Below are positions 36,519-46,875 of a DNA stretch of 64,000 nucleotides, piece after piece. Position 1 is the first letter of the stretch, and each line of letters begins with the position of its first letter. A model generated the notes under the pieces. It was not told the origin of the DNA, searched no databases, and worked only from the letters and a program-made list of their open reading frames with translations. Made by a program: the position numbers and the translations under genes. Source of the stretch: Neorhizobium alkalisoli (lineage in GTDB: Bacteria > Pseudomonadota > Alphaproteobacteria > Rhizobiales > Rhizobiaceae); contig NZ_VIWP01000002.1 in NCBI RefSeq assembly GCF_007829835.1, positions 310,001 to 374,000 of the forward strand, given 5' to 3'.

Positions 36519-38976
36519 ACCCCAACCCCTTAAGGAACCCGGTCAGCTTTTCGGTCGCCTGCGCCCGCGCGAGCTCGATCTGGGTCAAGGTCACGCGATA
36601 CTTGTCCCACCAGTTCTCGAAGGTCGCCACGATCTGCCCGCGCTGTGCCGCAATGTAGCGGGTAAGAATCTTCTCCATGTCGTCATGCAGGATCTTTAGG
36701 AGGAGTTCGCCGGCTTCCTCGGGCGTCAGTCCGTCAACCGACCTGTTGATCTCGTCGGTGAACTGGGCGTGCTTGGCCTTGAGGGCTTTATTGACCTCGG
36801 TCAGGTCTTTCTTCCACCGCTTGATCTGGGCCTCGTCAACCGGATCGGTGTTGTCCTCGTCCTCCTCGCCTTCCTCGGGCGTGGCGGTGGCAGCCTTGAT
36901 CTGCGCGTCCAATTCGGCCTTGCGTCCTTCAAGCTCGGCAATCTCGGCCACGAAGCTGCCCATCAGGAAGGTTACCAGCTTGTGATCCAGTGGGCTGTCC
37001 TTGTTCCCCTTGTCCTCCAGCGCCGTGACGATCGAGGTGCGCCAGGCATCAATCACACCTGTAGTGTCGCGCGCCATGAGGGTGAGAAAGTCGAACCTCG
37101 ACTGGTTCCAGAATTGCGCGATGATCCCGCGCACGGTGAACGGGTCCAGCGTACCGAGGCTCTCGAGCGTCTCCGGGAAGCTGGACAGGAGTTCGTCGCG
37201 CAGCGCGATCAGCCCCGCCGGATCATTCACTTTGGCGAGAGCCAGGATATTCGCCTGATGGGCACCCCACCAGGCGTTGAAGCTGTTCTTTACCTCGGCC
37301 TCCCTGGCCCGTAATCCCGAATTGGTTTCGACAGCGGGCTTCAGGCCGACCTTGGTGTCGAGACCTTGCGCGAAATCGAGATAATGGTCATCGCGGATGG
37401 TGAGCAGATCCATAGGATCCAAGCCATGAGAGGCGAAAAGGCCTACCTTTGCCTCGACTTCGGCGTTGGGGATGCCGCCAACAAGATGGGCGCGCACATC
37501 TTGTGGTTCCGGCGCTGGTGCGTTGTCGGCGTAGCGACGGATGTTCAAGTTCCAGTCGTTCTCTTTCAGGGTCTTGATGTCCACGATGGCGGAGAAGCCG
37601 GGTACGTCGCGATACTCCTCGAAAGTGGTGACGATCTTCTCGATATGCTCGGGTAGTAGGTGGTTCTGCGCGCGTCCCTCGAAATACTCGCGGTCAGCGT
37701 TGATGAAGAGCACATTGCCCTGCCGTTCCTTGGGTTTGCCCGAGACAAGGTTGGCTCCGTTGTGGACCCGTTGGCGCAGGACAATGATGCAAGCCGGAAT
37801 ACCTGTGCCATAAAAGAGATGCGGACCAAGGCCGATGACCGCTTCGATCTGATCGTCCTCGATGATCTTCTGCCGGATCTTGCCTTCATCCCCGCCGCGG
37901 AACAGCACTCCGTGCGGCATGACGGTTGCGATCATGCCGCCGTCCCGGGTGACGTGAAGCATGTGCTGCAAGAACATGAGATCGGCCTTCTTAGAGCCCA
38001 GAGGCACCTCGTGAAAGAAGCGTTCCCTAAACTTCGGCTGCCAGATTGGCTTGCCGGAACGGTCCTTGTCCTTCGTGCCCCATGTGATGGAAAAGGGGGG
38101 ATTCGTCAGGATTCGATCGAACCGGAGGAGCTCACCATTCTCAACGTGCTGAGGCTCACCCAAGGTATCTTCGTTGCGAAGATCAGCGCTGTTGATCCCG
38201 TGCAGCAGCATGTTCATCTTGGCGATGGACCAGACGGTGCCGGCATTTTCTTGGCCAAAGAGGTTGGCCTTACGTCCGTCCTGACCATGCTCGTCGATGT
38301 ATTCCTTGGCGGCAATCAGCATCCCTCCGGAACCACAGCACGGATCATAGATGTCATGTTCGAGCGAGGGCTTAAGGAGCCGAACCATCATGCGCACCAC
38401 GGAACGCGGCGTGTAGAATTCGCCACCCTTCTTTCCGGCCGAATCCGCAAAGTCTCCGATGAGATATTCGTATGCCGCCCCGAGCAGATCCGGGAACTCG
38501 AAGTCTTCGTTACGAAGACGAATCTGGCCAAAATGCGTGATCAACTGACGGAGTTTTAAATCACTGATTTTGCTCTGGCCGACTTTCCGGGTGAAATCGA
38601 TATGGTCAAGGACTCCTTCGAGCGCGATGTTCTCGGACTCTATGCCACCTAGGGCCTTATTCAGCGTGTCGCCAATGTTTTCATGAGCTTCGTTGACCAA
38701 GAATTCGAATCTGGACTGCGGTGGAACCCAAAAGGTTCCGCTACGTCCGTACCAGACCTTGCTTTCAGCGTCCTGCGCAGCGCGCTCTGGCGAAACGCCA
38801 CTGGACACGCGCTTCTCGATAACTTCCAACCTTGCCTGCTCGAAGACGTCGGAACACCTCTTCAGAAACAGCATCCCGAAGATGTATTCTTTGAACTCCG
38901 ACGCGTCCATTTTACCGCGGAGAATGTCTGCTGCGCTGAAAAGATGGCGCTCAAGCTGAGCCAGGGTCAAAGGCAT
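36511..38976 (-). CDS. hsdM: Type I restriction modification methyltransferase subunit (large HsdM)
   Basis: An 821-residue adenine-N6 methyltransferase. The AdoMet site is [18 protein letters not shown] (about residues 215-232) and the catalytic motif NPPF lies in [14 protein letters not shown]. The N-terminal HsdM_N region starts [28 protein letters not shown]. It has a C-terminal extension of about 300 residues with a long helical, acidic stretch ([20 protein letters not shown]) that is absent from short HsdM proteins. It is the first gene of the hsdM-hsdS-hsdR-peptidase operon; the promoter should lie at about 38980-39180. Confidence 0.95.
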   Translation of the reverse strand: MPLTLAQLERHLFSAADILRGKMDASEFKEYIFGMLFLKRCSDVFEQARLEVIEKRVSSGVSPERAAQDAESKVWYGRSGTFWVPPQSRFEFLVNEAHENIGDTLNKALGGIESENIALEGVLDHIDFTRKVGQSKISDLKLRQLITHFGQIRLRNEDFEFPDLLGAAYEYLIGDFADSAGKKGGEFYTPRSVVRMMVRLLKPSLEHDIYDPCCGSGGMLIAAKEYIDEHGQDGRKANLFGQENAGTVWSIAKMNMLLHGINSADLRNEDTLGEPQHVENGELLRFDRILTNPPFSITWGTKDKDRSGKPIWQPKFRERFFHEVPLGSKKADLMFLQHMLHVTRDGGMIATVMPHGVLFRGGDEGKIRQKIIEDDQIEAVIGLGPHLFYGTGIPACIIVLRQRVHNGANLVSGKPKERQGNVLFINADREYFEGRAQNHLLPEHIEKIVTTFEEYRDVPGFSAIVDIKTLKENDWNLNIRRYADNAPAPEPQDVRAHLVGGIPNAEVEAKVGLFASHGLDPMDLLTIRDDHYLDFAQGLDTKVGLKPAVETNSGLRAREAEVKNSFNAWWGAHQANILALAKVNDPAGLIALRDELLSSFPETLESLGTLDPFTVRGIIAQFWNQSRFDFLTLMARDTTGVIDAWRTSIVTALEDKGNKDSPLDHKLVTFLMGSFVAEIAELEGRKAELDAQIKAATATPEEGEEDEDNTDPVDEAQIKRWKKDLTEVNKALKAKHAQFTDEINRSVDGLTPEEAGELLLKILHDDMEKILTRYIAAQRGQIVATFENWWDKYRVTLTQIELARAQATEKLTGFLKGLGYV

Positions 38977-39187
38977 TTATGTTTCTCATTACCGTTCATA
39001 TGCAATCTGAGTAGTCTGCATGGCACGAACGACGATGATTCGTCTGCCCTGTCGTTGTTGAGTAGACATCGGAGAGCGAGGTATCACGCTTGGCCTCATC
39101 GGCCGGACCCGTTTCAAGACCAACGGCGGCCAACAGGCCAAGCATGCTAACATTCGATCGGAACCCTGGGTGCAGGCGACGACCTCC

Positions 39188-39448
39188 CTACACGATATTA
39201 AGGCCCAGTATCTGAAAAACCTGGCGGTTTTGCACGGTGTTGTCTTCTATGGCTCGTTCAAGAGCCTCACAAAGACGCAGTGCTTGTGGATCCGACGCCG
39301 ACACGGCGCGGATGTTCTCAAAATCTTGAAGCATATCAGCCACCGTCACCCGCATCGCATGGCCACATGCGACCACTGTTTGAGTGGAAAGAGCCAAGTT
39401 TCGCAAGAGTTTTCGCCTATTCTCTCCTGATAGCTTGCCAGTCACCAT
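39188..39448 (-). CDS. Small hypothetical protein of the island
   Basis: A strong GGAGGTGT ribosome binding site precedes the ATG at 39448, giving an 86-residue, helical, soluble product that begins MVTGKLSGENRRKLLRNLAL and contains VTVADMLQDFENIRAVSASDP. It lies upstream of hsdM on the same strand, 211 bases away. I recognise no domain. The ribosome binding site and regular codon pattern support a gene. Confidence 0.5.
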   Translation of the reverse strand: MVTGKLSGENRRKLLRNLALSTQTVVACGHAMRVTVADMLQDFENIRAVSASDPQALRLCEALERAIEDNTVQNRQVFQILGLNIV

Positions 39449-39514
39449 ACACCTCCATCATCGCCGTAGCTTCCGAACCACTATCGCAGGCTGAGGAGGT
39501 TGGTCGCCGAAATT

Positions 39515-39712
39515 CTACTCGCCTGACTTCTTAAGAGCCCGCCTTTTGAGTGTCTCCCTGTATTTCCCTTGAGACACAGTCTTTGGCCCGACATTGGCCG
39601 GTACGAATCCTACCTCTGACAGAGCTTCGCCAAACGTCTCGGCGTCAGGCACCGAATTCCTTACTCGACTATCGCTGGTTTTGTTCGCATCGCTTTTTCC
39701 CCCTTTTGACAT
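39515..39712 (-). CDS. Small basic hypothetical protein of the island
   Basis: The ATG at 39712 has TTGGAG at good spacing and gives 65 residues: MSKGGKSDANKTSDSRVRNS at the N-terminus, likely disordered, then a short folded segment TFGEALSEVGFVPANVGPKT and a basic tail. An upstream in-frame ATG at 39724 is less well placed. It sits 67 bases upstream of the 86-residue gene and 145 bases after the AAA+ ATPase stop, all on the minus strand. No family recognised. Confidence 0.5.
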   Translation of the reverse strand: MSKGGKSDANKTSDSRVRNSVPDAETFGEALSEVGFVPANVGPKTVSQGKYRETLKRRALKKSGE

Positions 39713-39857
39713 ACCAATCTCCAATCACCTCGCTATAGAGTGGGCAGAGCTGGACGCGAAGTGGCCAACTTCGCTTGAAGTGGACACCATTCGCAACAAA
39801 GAATGTGGGCAATTCTAACATGCGCCGCATGTCAGACGCTTGCGGCCTTTCGGAAAC

Positions 39858-41396
39858 TCATTGTTGCCGCCTTGCTTGCTCGCGGGCCTTCCGCAATCCC
39901 TCGACAACCCGTTCCAACCTTCGGATCGAGCCACCGGTCCAGACCTTCGCCAAGGCGTCCAATTCGAATCCTTCGAGTGGCTTGGCCCAGCGCGGATCGT
40001 AACCCGCATCGATGTACAACCGCTCCAGGATACGCGAGGCGAGCGTCGGCAATTGATCGGCTCCCGGGGTGGGAAAGCGAAGGATTCGGCACCTGTCGCG
40101 CAAGGCTCTCGGGATCGGCTCAATCGAGTTCGCGGTCATCAGCCAGGACACGTGCGACAGATCGCATGGAGCCTGAATGTAGGGATCATGCCAGCAGCGC
40201 GATGTCACCGGTTCGTACAGGCCGATCAACACGTCGTGCACATTGCCATTGTTGCGACTGGTGCCGATCTTATCGATCTCGTCGAGAATTAGAATCGGTC
40301 CGGCGCACCGGTGGCGACGCACGGCCATGATCGCGAGGCTTGGTTCGCCCGATGACCACCTCCGGGCGGTCCCGCCGATGGCGCTATCGCTCAGGCCGCC
40401 ACAAGATATGACTTCAAAGGGCGCGCCGAGTTCCTTACTCAATCGTTTGGCAAACTCAGTCTTGCCGCTTCCAGGCGCACCAAGCAGGATCATTGGTCTC
40501 AGGTAGAGATTGGCCCGGCCATCAAGGCCCTCCAGCACATTGTCAATAACCGTCACTGCATAGGGAAATTCCGCGATCAGCCGCGCACGAACTTCGGTCA
40601 ATTGAGGCATGCCGGGCAAAGGCAACTCACGCTGTTTGAACTTTTCGAATTCCTTGGCTACTCGCTTCCCTTCGGCCGTCGTATCATTACCGACGCCGTT
40701 GATAACGACGACACCGTTAGTCGGTCGCGTCTGGTGCTCTAAGGGCTCTTCTTCCCAGGTCGGGATTGAAAGGCCGGCATCACCTGAATCCTTGGGTTCA
40801 GACCCATCGACCATTTTTGAAGTGATCGCATTTTTGAAATGCGCCTCGTAGGTCCGCACTTCCATCTCGAACCACTCTGCGGATCTTTCACTAGAAACAC
40901 CTGCTCGTTGCCGCGCGTGGAGTGCACGGGATTGTGCTGCCCAACTGAGCGAACGCCACAGCAGGTGGAGACTCTCCGCAGCAGTGAGCTTCTCAGAAGC
41001 TAGATGGGCGATCTCTCCGGCGATCAACGCCGTCGCTTGGCCATCCCCGAAGAACGCCCGGTAGAATCTGCATCGCAGGCGGCACTCATCGAACGGCAAT
41101 CCTTGGGCATCATCGATGAGATCGAGAGCAGCCTCCACCGCAAGCACGGCGTCGCTACTGGGATGCAATGCTAGCTCATCCAGGCCAGCGGCGAGGAGCG
41201 CAAGCCTAGTCCGCTTCCGCTTTTTAAGTAGACCCGACAGACGTTCGGAATATTCGCGGATGTCTTCGGCCAAGTCTTCGCGGAAGAAGGCCATCCCTAG
41301 GAGCAGCTCCTCGGCGGTCGGCAAATGCAATCCGGCGATTGCTGCCTGCTGCCGGCGTAGGAAGTGGCGATCTTGTGGTGGCAGTTTATCTGTCAC
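39858..41396 (-). CDS. Lon-like AAA+ ATPase lacking a protease domain
   Basis: A 512-residue protein starting at GTG 41396 with AGGTG upstream. Residues 1-230 are helical and unrecognised. Residues about 270-500 form a AAA+ module most like that of Lon: Walker A GAPGSGKT (306-313), ILILDEIDKIG as Walker B (about 365), sensor-1 SWLMTANSIEPIP, and IPRALRDRCRILRFPTPGADQLPTLASRILERLYID. The Lon serine-lysine protease domain that should follow is absent; the protein stops after the lid region. It could be a disaggregase, a regulator, or a motor for small neighbouring proteins in a defence unit. Function not known. Confidence 0.8.
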   Translation of the reverse strand: MTDKLPPQDRHFLRRQQAAIAGLHLPTAEELLLGMAFFREDLAEDIREYSERLSGLLKKRKRTRLALLAAGLDELALHPSSDAVLAVEAALDLIDDAQGLPFDECRLRCRFYRAFFGDGQATALIAGEIAHLASEKLTAAESLHLLWRSLSWAAQSRALHARQRAGVSSERSAEWFEMEVRTYEAHFKNAITSKMVDGSEPKDSGDAGLSIPTWEEEPLEHQTRPTNGVVVINGVGNDTTAEGKRVAKEFEKFKQRELPLPGMPQLTEVRARLIAEFPYAVTVIDNVLEGLDGRANLYLRPMILLGAPGSGKTEFAKRLSKELGAPFEVISCGGLSDSAIGGTARRWSSGEPSLAIMAVRRHRCAGPILILDEIDKIGTSRNNGNVHDVLIGLYEPVTSRCWHDPYIQAPCDLSHVSWLMTANSIEPIPRALRDRCRILRFPTPGADQLPTLASRILERLYIDAGYDPRWAKPLEGFELDALAKVWTGGSIRRLERVVEGLRKAREQARRQQ

Positions 41397-41459
41397 GGGA
41401 CACCTATTTGAATCCTAGTCAAGCATTGGTGCGAAGTCGTGGCCGCTTTCGGCCCGGCT

Positions 41460-41759
41460 TCATGCTTTTCCAGTTTCGGCCGGACGCCCCAGGCGGTACC
41501 AACGGTTGATCGTACGGGCGATGCCGACCTCCGTGTCCATGTACATGAGCTGACTGGTCATGATTTCACGACTGTCTCCCAGAGATGGATGTCCAAAGAC
41601 GTATCCGGAGAGGCAGGCCGTCCTGCGTGAATACATCTGATGGGCTTCGAGGATGGGAGCGGTGTGGAGTGACAGTGTGTGGGTAATCCCAGCCTCAACC
41701 GAGCGCAAATCGGCGGACAGTCTCTGTGCATCTTCTGCGCTCAAATAGGCGAACTTCAT
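41460..41759 (-). CDS. Small conserved protein upstream of the AAA+ ATPase
   Basis: A 99-residue product with GAGAGGG before its ATG. The C-terminal part IMTSQLMYMDTEVGIARTINRWYRLGRP has a pattern I associate with short alphaproteobacterial proteins found on mobile DNA, but I cannot name it firmly. It precedes the AAA+ gene by 63 bases on the same strand, so the two are likely co-transcribed. It is divergent from the XRE regulator across a 157-base gap with three operator repeats, so it is probably controlled by that regulator. Confidence 0.6.
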   Translation of the reverse strand: MKFAYLSAEDAQRLSADLRSVEAGITHTLSLHTAPILEAHQMYSRRTACLSGYVFGHPSLGDSREIMTSQLMYMDTEVGIARTINRWYRLGRPAETGKA

Positions 41760-41808
41760 GGGATTGCCCTCTCATGTTGATTCGCGGCTTCCACGAGCCA
41801 CGAAAGAT

Positions 41809-41871
41809 TAGCGGTTCTGTCGCTCTTATTAGCGAATCTATCGCTACTTTTCGCGAGTCGATCGCTATTGT
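41809..41871. promoter_or_regulatory. Three 21-bp operator repeats between divergent island genes
   Basis: Three units start at 41809, 41830 and 41851, exactly 21 bases apart, two helical turns. Each holds a dyad: TAGCGG-N5-TCGCTC, TAGCGA-ATCTA-TCGCTA (perfect) and TCGCGA-N5-TCGCTA. They lie between the start of the ATPase-linked gene (41759) and the XRE regulator (41917), so they are likely binding sites of that regulator, allowing cooperative binding on one face of the helix. Confidence 0.75.
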
Positions 41872-41916
41872 CAACATTTGTTTGCGAACCGGGGCTTTTG
41901 ATGACACCAAGGCGGC

Positions 41917-42177
41917 ATGAGGCCGCCATCACGAATGCTTGCTGTCGCTCGACTTGTCCTTGGTCAAACTCAGGCCGAGGTGGCGGAGGATTCCGGCATC
42001 AGTCCACGCACGATCTACATGATCGAGAAGGGGGCAGCCGGGATCGCAAGCGTTGAAAAACTCGTCCGCCACTACGGCAAGCGGGGGGTGATTTTTCTCG
42101 CGCCAAGTGGGACGGAAGGCTGGGGCATCCGCGCCAACTTTGTCGCCGGTTCCTATGATGATGAGCGACCAGAGTGA
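41917..42177 (+). CDS. XRE-family helix-turn-helix regulator of the island
   Basis: An 86-residue protein. The HTH is ARLVLGQTQAEVAEDSGISPRTIYMIEKG (about residues 10-38), followed by VEKLVRHYGKRGVIFLAPSG. It shares its layout, including GVIFL, with the host regulator at 16736-17029. Start is uncertain: ATG 41917 has AAGGCGG very close; ATG 41935 has no ribosome binding site. Probable ligand sites are the three 21-bp repeats just upstream, so it likely represses itself and the divergent 41460-41759/ATPase unit. Confidence 0.8.
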   Translation: MRPPSRMLAVARLVLGQTQAEVAEDSGISPRTIYMIEKGAAGIASVEKLVRHYGKRGVIFLAPSGTEGWGIRANFVAGSYDDERPE

Positions 42178-42505
42178 CGGACTGGCAATATCGATCAATC
42201 GGGCGCTCAAAGCCCCTTCCTTCGGTCGGGGTCCAAAGCCGGCTTCGCCGGAAATGACGGCCTATCGGCCGGCTTCTTAAATTCATTTTGACGACAAGGC
42301 CTCGTCCGCTGCGAAGTTGGGCTCCGCTCCTCGGCCTAGTCTTCTGAAAGGAATCCGCCTAGCCGGCGGATGAGTCGGCATAAAGTGCCACGACTGACTG
42401 TTCAGATGTTCAGATGGTGTCCAGAAAAGCAAAGGCGCCAACTAGCAGTTAACTAGCTGGCGCCTAAGAAGTCGATTACCAAATGAGGTAACCTTTTGAA
42501 AAACC
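42178..42505. other. Gap between XRE regulator and island tRNA-Pro
   Basis: 328 bases without a convincing gene. Its right part holds the terminator of the tRNA-Pro gene (42433-42465). The rest shows no repeats or recognisable family; it may contain the remains of earlier insertions. Confidence 0.5.
42433..42465 (-). terminator. Rho-independent terminator downstream of island tRNA-Pro
   Basis: AGGCGCCAACTAG (42433-42445) pairs with CTAGCTGGCGCCT (42453-42465), 12 of 13 positions. Read on the minus strand, the stem is followed by TTTGCTTTTC. It lies 41 bases past the tRNA 3' end. Confidence 0.8.
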
Positions 42506-42579
<74 letters not shown>

Positions 42580-42600
42580 TCATAGTTTTTAGTCTCGGTC

Positions 42601-42626
42601 GTGAACAGATCGACGGTCCCGTATAA
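42601..42626 (-). repeat. Right terminal repeat of the island (recombinase arm)
   Basis: GTGAACA (42601-42607) and CCCGTATAA (42618-42626). Read inward from the right end these are TTATACGGG and TGTTCAC, the same words as at the left end (19188-19210), in inverted orientation. It abuts the 6-bp core TGAACC. Confidence 0.7.
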
Positions 42627-42684
<58 letters not shown>

Positions 42685-42854
42685 ACCAGCTTCGTTGGAA
42701 GCATGCCTTCCATACTGACATGCCCCTGTCCACGCAAGCGAAAAATCCCGATCCGGACCAAGAGCCCGCAACTCCTCTCATGGCAAGAAAAAGGCCCGCT
42801 TCCGTTCGGGAGCGAGCCTTGGTTCATCACATCAATGAGCTGTCCGACTGGCGA

Positions 42855-43349
42855 TCACGGCGAAACGCACTGGCGGCGCGGGCCGTAATTCGGCTGGAAT
42901 GTATTGTCGGACGCCCGGTAAGAGCGATAGCGGTTATAGCACCAGCTGGTATGCGAGTTGCCGCCGTAATAACGCGGCTGGGCGAGCGCGCCGCCGATGA
43001 TGGCACCTGCGGCCAGTCCGCCGATAATGGCGCCGGCGCTCGGCCCGCGGCGATAATAGCCGCCATAGTGACGACCGCGGTAATAACGATTGCCGTAATA
43101 GCGACCATGGTTGCCACGGTAATAGCGGCCGTGATTGCCGCGATAGTAGCGGTGCGGTCGCGCATTGCGGAAGTCGCCATGGCTCCAGCCGTCGCCGCGG
43201 TGACGCCATTGCACCTGTTCTACCGGCTGGGTCTGGGTGACTTGCGAGGTTTCAACACGCGGCGCTGCGGCGATCGGAAAGGCTTCCGCCGGCATGACAC
43301 CGCTTACCGCTGTCGCGAAGGCAGCGACAAGGATCGCGATTTTCTTCAT
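42855..43349 (-). CDS. BA14K family secreted protein
   Basis: A 164-residue protein with a signal peptide ([24 protein letters not shown]). The middle is a low-complexity Tyr/Arg/Gly/His repeat region ([18 protein letters not shown]), then a glycine-zipper-like hydrophobic stretch [18 protein letters not shown]. The C-terminal motif [27 protein letters not shown] is the BA14K domain, named after a Brucella immunoreactive lectin-like protein. Such proteins are numerous in Rhizobiales and act at the cell envelope. It is the first host gene to the right of the island. Confidence 0.9.
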   Translation of the reverse strand: MKKIAILVAAFATAVSGVMPAEAFPIAAAPRVETSQVTQTQPVEQVQWRHRGDGWSHGDFRNARPHRYYRGNHGRYYRGNHGRYYGNRYYRGRHYGGYYRRGPSAGAIIGGLAAGAIIGGALAQPRYYGGNSHTSWCYNRYRSYRASDNTFQPNYGPRRQCVSP

Positions 43350-43449
43350 CGTTTTTCTCCTATTCGTGTTTCCACAATAGGAAATGCGTCAGCTTTCCGT
43401 TCGAAACAGGGGCGAGCGGTAAATTCCTGGTGATCTGGCGCTTTTTTCG

Positions 43450-43980
43450 TCAGCGAACCTGATCGAGCAGGCGTTTGCATTCGAGAAGATCGAACAGCGC
43501 CTCCTGCAAGAGCGCACGATCTTCCTTGCCGACGCTCGACTTGCCGATGGAAACTTCCGGCGTGTCGTCGGAGCCACCGAAGCCGAAGAAACGGCCGCTC
43601 GGCTTGACCTTCGGACGGCCGACGATCTGGTCGTCATCGGCAGCGGCAACCTTTGGCTCGACATGCTTGTCGCTATTGGCGGCCATGATGGCTTCCATGG
43701 TCGCCATATCGCCGGAGGCGATTGCCGCCACGAACTTGTTGCCGTTCGTCTTCAGAAGCTTCTGCACGCCCTTGATCGTGTAACCATGGTCGTAGAGCAG
43801 ATGACGGATGCCCTTGAGGAGATCGACATCTTCCGGACGGTAATAACGGCGGCCACCGCCGCGCTTCATCGGCTTGATCTGCGGAAAACGCGTTTCCCAG
43901 AAACGCAGGACGTGCTGCGGCAGATCGAGGTCGTCAGCAACTTCGCTGATCGTGCGGAAAGCGTCCGGGCTCTTTTCCAA
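43450..43980 (-). CDS. MerR-family transcriptional regulator
   Basis: A 176-residue protein. Residues 8-78 form a MerR winged-helix DNA-binding domain: [55 protein letters not shown]. The C-terminal half lacks the cysteines of metal-sensing MerR proteins and is partly disordered ([21 protein letters not shown]). In Alphaproteobacteria this regulator usually lies directly after ihfA, as here. Ligand and targets are unknown. Confidence 0.88.
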   Translation of the reverse strand: MEKSPDAFRTISEVADDLDLPQHVLRFWETRFPQIKPMKRGGGRRYYRPEDVDLLKGIRHLLYDHGYTIKGVQKLLKTNGNKFVAAIASGDMATMEAIMAANSDKHVEPKVAAADDDQIVGRPKVKPSGRFFGFGGSDDTPEVSIGKSSVGKEDRALLQEALFDLLECKRLLDQVR

Positions 43981-44172
43981 GTTCAGTCTCCAACCTTCGA
44001 ACGCTGTGCTGCAGGGGAAGCTTCAAGCTGCGAAGCGCGACAGCAACTATGCGCCGAATCGCACATATCTCAACGGTTTGCACCGCAAGATTCAAGCATG
44101 TTCACAAGAATGGAAAAGCGGGTGCGCAGGAAATTGCCCACCCGTCGATATCGTCGCGATCGACCCGCTCTA

Positions 44173-44511
44173 TCAGGCGACAGGGGTTGCCGGCTTCTGC
44201 TTGGCCTTGCGGGAACTGTGCGCCTTGAGGATGCGCTGCTTCAGGACGTTGGACGCCTTGAAGGTCATCACCCGCCGCGGCGAGATCGGAACCTCCTCAC
44301 CGGTCTTCGGGTTGCGGCCGATCCGCTCGTTCTTGGCGCGCACCTGGAAGGTGGCGAAGGACGAAAGCTTGACCACTTCACCCTGTACGATTGCGTTGCA
44401 GATTTCGTCGATTACCGTCTCGACGAGCTCGGCAGACTCCGTTCTGGAAAGCCCGACCTTGCGAAATACAGATTCCGCCAGATCCGCCCGTGTCACTGTC
44501 TTGCCGGCCAT
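44173..44511 (-). CDS. ihfA: Integration host factor alpha subunit
   Basis: The frame opens at 44556, but the product starts at ATG 44511, [23 protein letters not shown], giving 112 residues, standard for IhfA. The DNA-binding arm region [23 protein letters not shown] with the intercalating proline is present. With IhfB it bends DNA sharply at specific sites. It follows fabH in the conserved order yceD-plsX-fabH-ihfA-merR. Confidence 0.96.
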   Translation of the reverse strand: MAGKTVTRADLAESVFRKVGLSRTESAELVETVIDEICNAIVQGEVVKLSSFATFQVRAKNERIGRNPKTGEEVPISPRRVMTFKASNVLKQRILKAHSSRKAKQKPATPVA

Positions 44512-44680
44512 GATCCCCGCCCGATTTTGAAAATTGATCTTATCAAAGCCGACCAAGAGTATTTTGCTTAAGCTTTTGGGTCAAGCACCTGTTTGAAATC
44601 GATTATTTCCGCGATCTGGACATTTGCCCAGACCGTTGGCCGTTGAACGGTCAGACATGGTGCCCGGTTACCAGCACCAT

Positions 44681-45652
44681 TTACCAGCGAATGAGAAGCG
44701 CGCCCCAGGTGAAGCCGCCGCCCATGGCTTCCAGCATGACGAGATCGCCCTGCTTGATGCGTCCGTCATCCAGCGCAACGGACAGCGCCAGCGGTATGGA
44801 AGCCGCCGAGGTATTGCCGTGCAGATCGACGGTGACGACGACCTTTTCGGACGGAATGCCAAGCTTCTTGGCAGAACCGTCGATGATTCGGCGGTTTGCC
44901 TGATGCGGCACCAGCCAGTCGATATCGTCTGCCGTGGTCTTGGTTGCGTCGAAGGCACCTTCGATGACATCGGTGATCATTGCCACCGCATGCTTGAAGA
45001 CTTCGCGGCCTTCCATGCGCAGATGGCCGACCGTGCCGGTCGTCGAAGGGCCGCCATCGACAAAGAGCTTATCCTTGTGGGAACCGTCGGAGCGCAGATG
45101 CGCGGTCAAAATGCCGCGGTCGGCATTCGTCCCCTCGCCTTCCTGCGCTTCCAGAACCAAGGCGCCTGCGCCATCACCGAAGAGAACGCAGGTCGTACGG
45201 TCGGTCCAGTCGAGGATGCGCGAAAAGGTTTCGGCACCAATCACCAGCACGCGCTTGGCCATGCCGCCGCGGATATGCAGGTCGGCAGTCGCCATCGCGT
45301 AGACGAAGCCGCTACAGACGGCCTGCATGTCGAAGGCATAACCATGCGTCATGCCGAGACGGTCCTGGATCTCGACGGCCGTGGCCGGAAAAGTGTTGTT
45401 CGGCGTCGAGGTGGCGACGAGGACGAGATCGATATCGTCCGGCGTCAGGCCGGCCTTGTCGAGCGCTGCACGGGCCGCCTGTTCGCCGAGCGAGGCGGTG
45501 GTCTCACCCTCGCCCGCGATATAACGCTGGCGGATGCCGGTGCGCTGGACGATCCACTCGTCCGACGTATCGACCATGTCTTCCAACTCGCGATTGGTGA
45601 CTACCCGCTTGGGGAGTGCTGCCCCGTAACCGCGAACTACTGAACGGATCAT
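44681..45652 (-). CDS. fabH: 3-oxoacyl-ACP synthase III
   Basis: A 323-residue KAS III. The start is taken at ATG 45652 ([20 protein letters not shown]); a GTG 12 bases upstream is possible. The catalytic triad is visible: Cys113 in [11 protein letters not shown], His250 in [11 protein letters not shown] and Asn in [14 protein letters not shown] (about 280). It condenses acetyl-CoA with malonyl-ACP to start fatty acid synthesis. plsX lies 18 bases upstream; they probably form one operon. Confidence 0.97.
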   Translation of the reverse strand: MIRSVVRGYGAALPKRVVTNRELEDMVDTSDEWIVQRTGIRQRYIAGEGETTASLGEQAARAALDKAGLTPDDIDLVLVATSTPNNTFPATAVEIQDRLGMTHGYAFDMQAVCSGFVYAMATADLHIRGGMAKRVLVIGAETFSRILDWTDRTTCVLFGDGAGALVLEAQEGEGTNADRGILTAHLRSDGSHKDKLFVDGGPSTTGTVGHLRMEGREVFKHAVAMITDVIEGAFDATKTTADDIDWLVPHQANRRIIDGSAKKLGIPSEKVVVTVDLHGNTSAASIPLALSVALDDGRIKQGDLVMLEAMGGGFTWGALLIRW

Positions 45653-45670
45653 TCTAAAACTCACATCTCG

Positions 45671-46717
45671 TCATGCTGCTTCAGGGCCAGCCGAAGGCTG
45701 GCGCTTGGCATGATAAATCTTCAAATCCTGGGCGATCTTTGCATTGAGATCATTGCGGGCCATGTCATAGCCGACATCGATCGCCGCTGCGAAACCATCG
45801 GCATTGGTGCCGCCATGGCTCTTGATGACGATGCCGTTCAGACCGAGGAACACACCGCCATTGACCTTGTTCGGGTCCATCTTTTCACGCAGCCGGTCAA
45901 AGGCCGGCTTGGCGAGGAGATAACCGATCTTGGCAAGCAGGGTGCGCGACATCGATTCCCGCAGCAGCGTGGCGATCTGCCGCGCGGTGCCTTCGGCCGC
46001 CTTCAGCGCAATATTGCCGGTAAAACCTTCGGTGACCACGACATCGACCGTGCCCTTGCCGATATCGTCGCCTTCGACGAAGCCGTGATAGGCGATGGTT
46101 GGCAGGCTTGCCTCGCGGATCAGCCGTCCGGCTTCCTTGACCTCTTCCTGGCCCTTGACCTCTTCGACGCCGACATTGAGCAGGCCGACGGTCGGACGGT
46201 CGAGTTCAAACAGCGCACGTGCCATGGCACCGCCCATCAGGGCGAAATCAAGCAGCTGCTGCGCATCGGCACCGATCGTCGCGCCAATGTCGAGAACGAT
46301 GCTTTCGCCCTTCAGCGTCGGCCAGATGCCGGCAATCGCGGGGCGTTCGATGCTTGCCATGGTGCGCAAACAGAATTTTGCCATCGCCATCAGCGCGCCG
46401 GTATTGCCGGCCGAAACAGCGACATCGGCCTCGCCGAGCTTCACCGCTTCGATCGTGCGCCACATGGTGGAGACGTAACGGCCGCGGCGAAGCGCAGCAC
46501 TCGGCTTTTCATCCATGCCGACGGCAAGTTCGCATTCGTGGAAGACGGAGCGGTCGCGCAGCTTCGGATATTTGGCAAGCAGAGGCTCGCACTGAGCCTT
46601 CAGGCCGTAGATGAGGAAGTTGACGTCGGGGTGACGTTCCAGCGCCTTGGCGGCACCGGGTATCACGACCTCTGGGCCGAAATCACCACCCATGGCGTCA
46701 ATGGAAATTCTGATCAC
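45671..46717 (-). CDS. plsX: Phosphate acyltransferase
   Basis: Starts at GTG 46717 with AAGGA upstream, giving [22 protein letters not shown], the usual PlsX N-terminus, 348 residues; an ATG at 46747 would add ten residues. [11 protein letters not shown] and [10 protein letters not shown] are family landmarks. It makes acyl-phosphate from acyl-ACP for PlsY, the first step of phospholipid synthesis. It is followed by fabH and preceded by the DUF177 gene; in many bacteria that neighbour is rpmF, absent here. Confidence 0.95.
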   Translation of the reverse strand: MIRISIDAMGGDFGPEVVIPGAAKALERHPDVNFLIYGLKAQCEPLLAKYPKLRDRSVFHECELAVGMDEKPSAALRRGRYVSTMWRTIEAVKLGEADVAVSAGNTGALMAMAKFCLRTMASIERPAIAGIWPTLKGESIVLDIGATIGADAQQLLDFALMGGAMARALFELDRPTVGLLNVGVEEVKGQEEVKEAGRLIREASLPTIAYHGFVEGDDIGKGTVDVVVTEGFTGNIALKAAEGTARQIATLLRESMSRTLLAKIGYLLAKPAFDRLREKMDPNKVNGGVFLGLNGIVIKSHGGTNADGFAAAIDVGYDMARNDLNAKIAQDLKIYHAKRQPSAGPEAA

Positions 46718-46875
46718 GCTTGCCAGATCCTTATTTTCACCGGACATCTAAGCCCAGCAGCCGTGTGCCACTCATCAGTTTTGCAGTGACGCTTGTGCAG
46801 TGGCTTTGCCAATGCTCTGCCCTGCCGGCGAAATCGTGGCCAAAATATAGTTTTTGTTGCCGCTTACAACAGGCC

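Noticed and set aside
41809-41871. CRISPR array
   Set aside because: Only three degenerate 21-bp units in direct contact with no spacers; fits operators.
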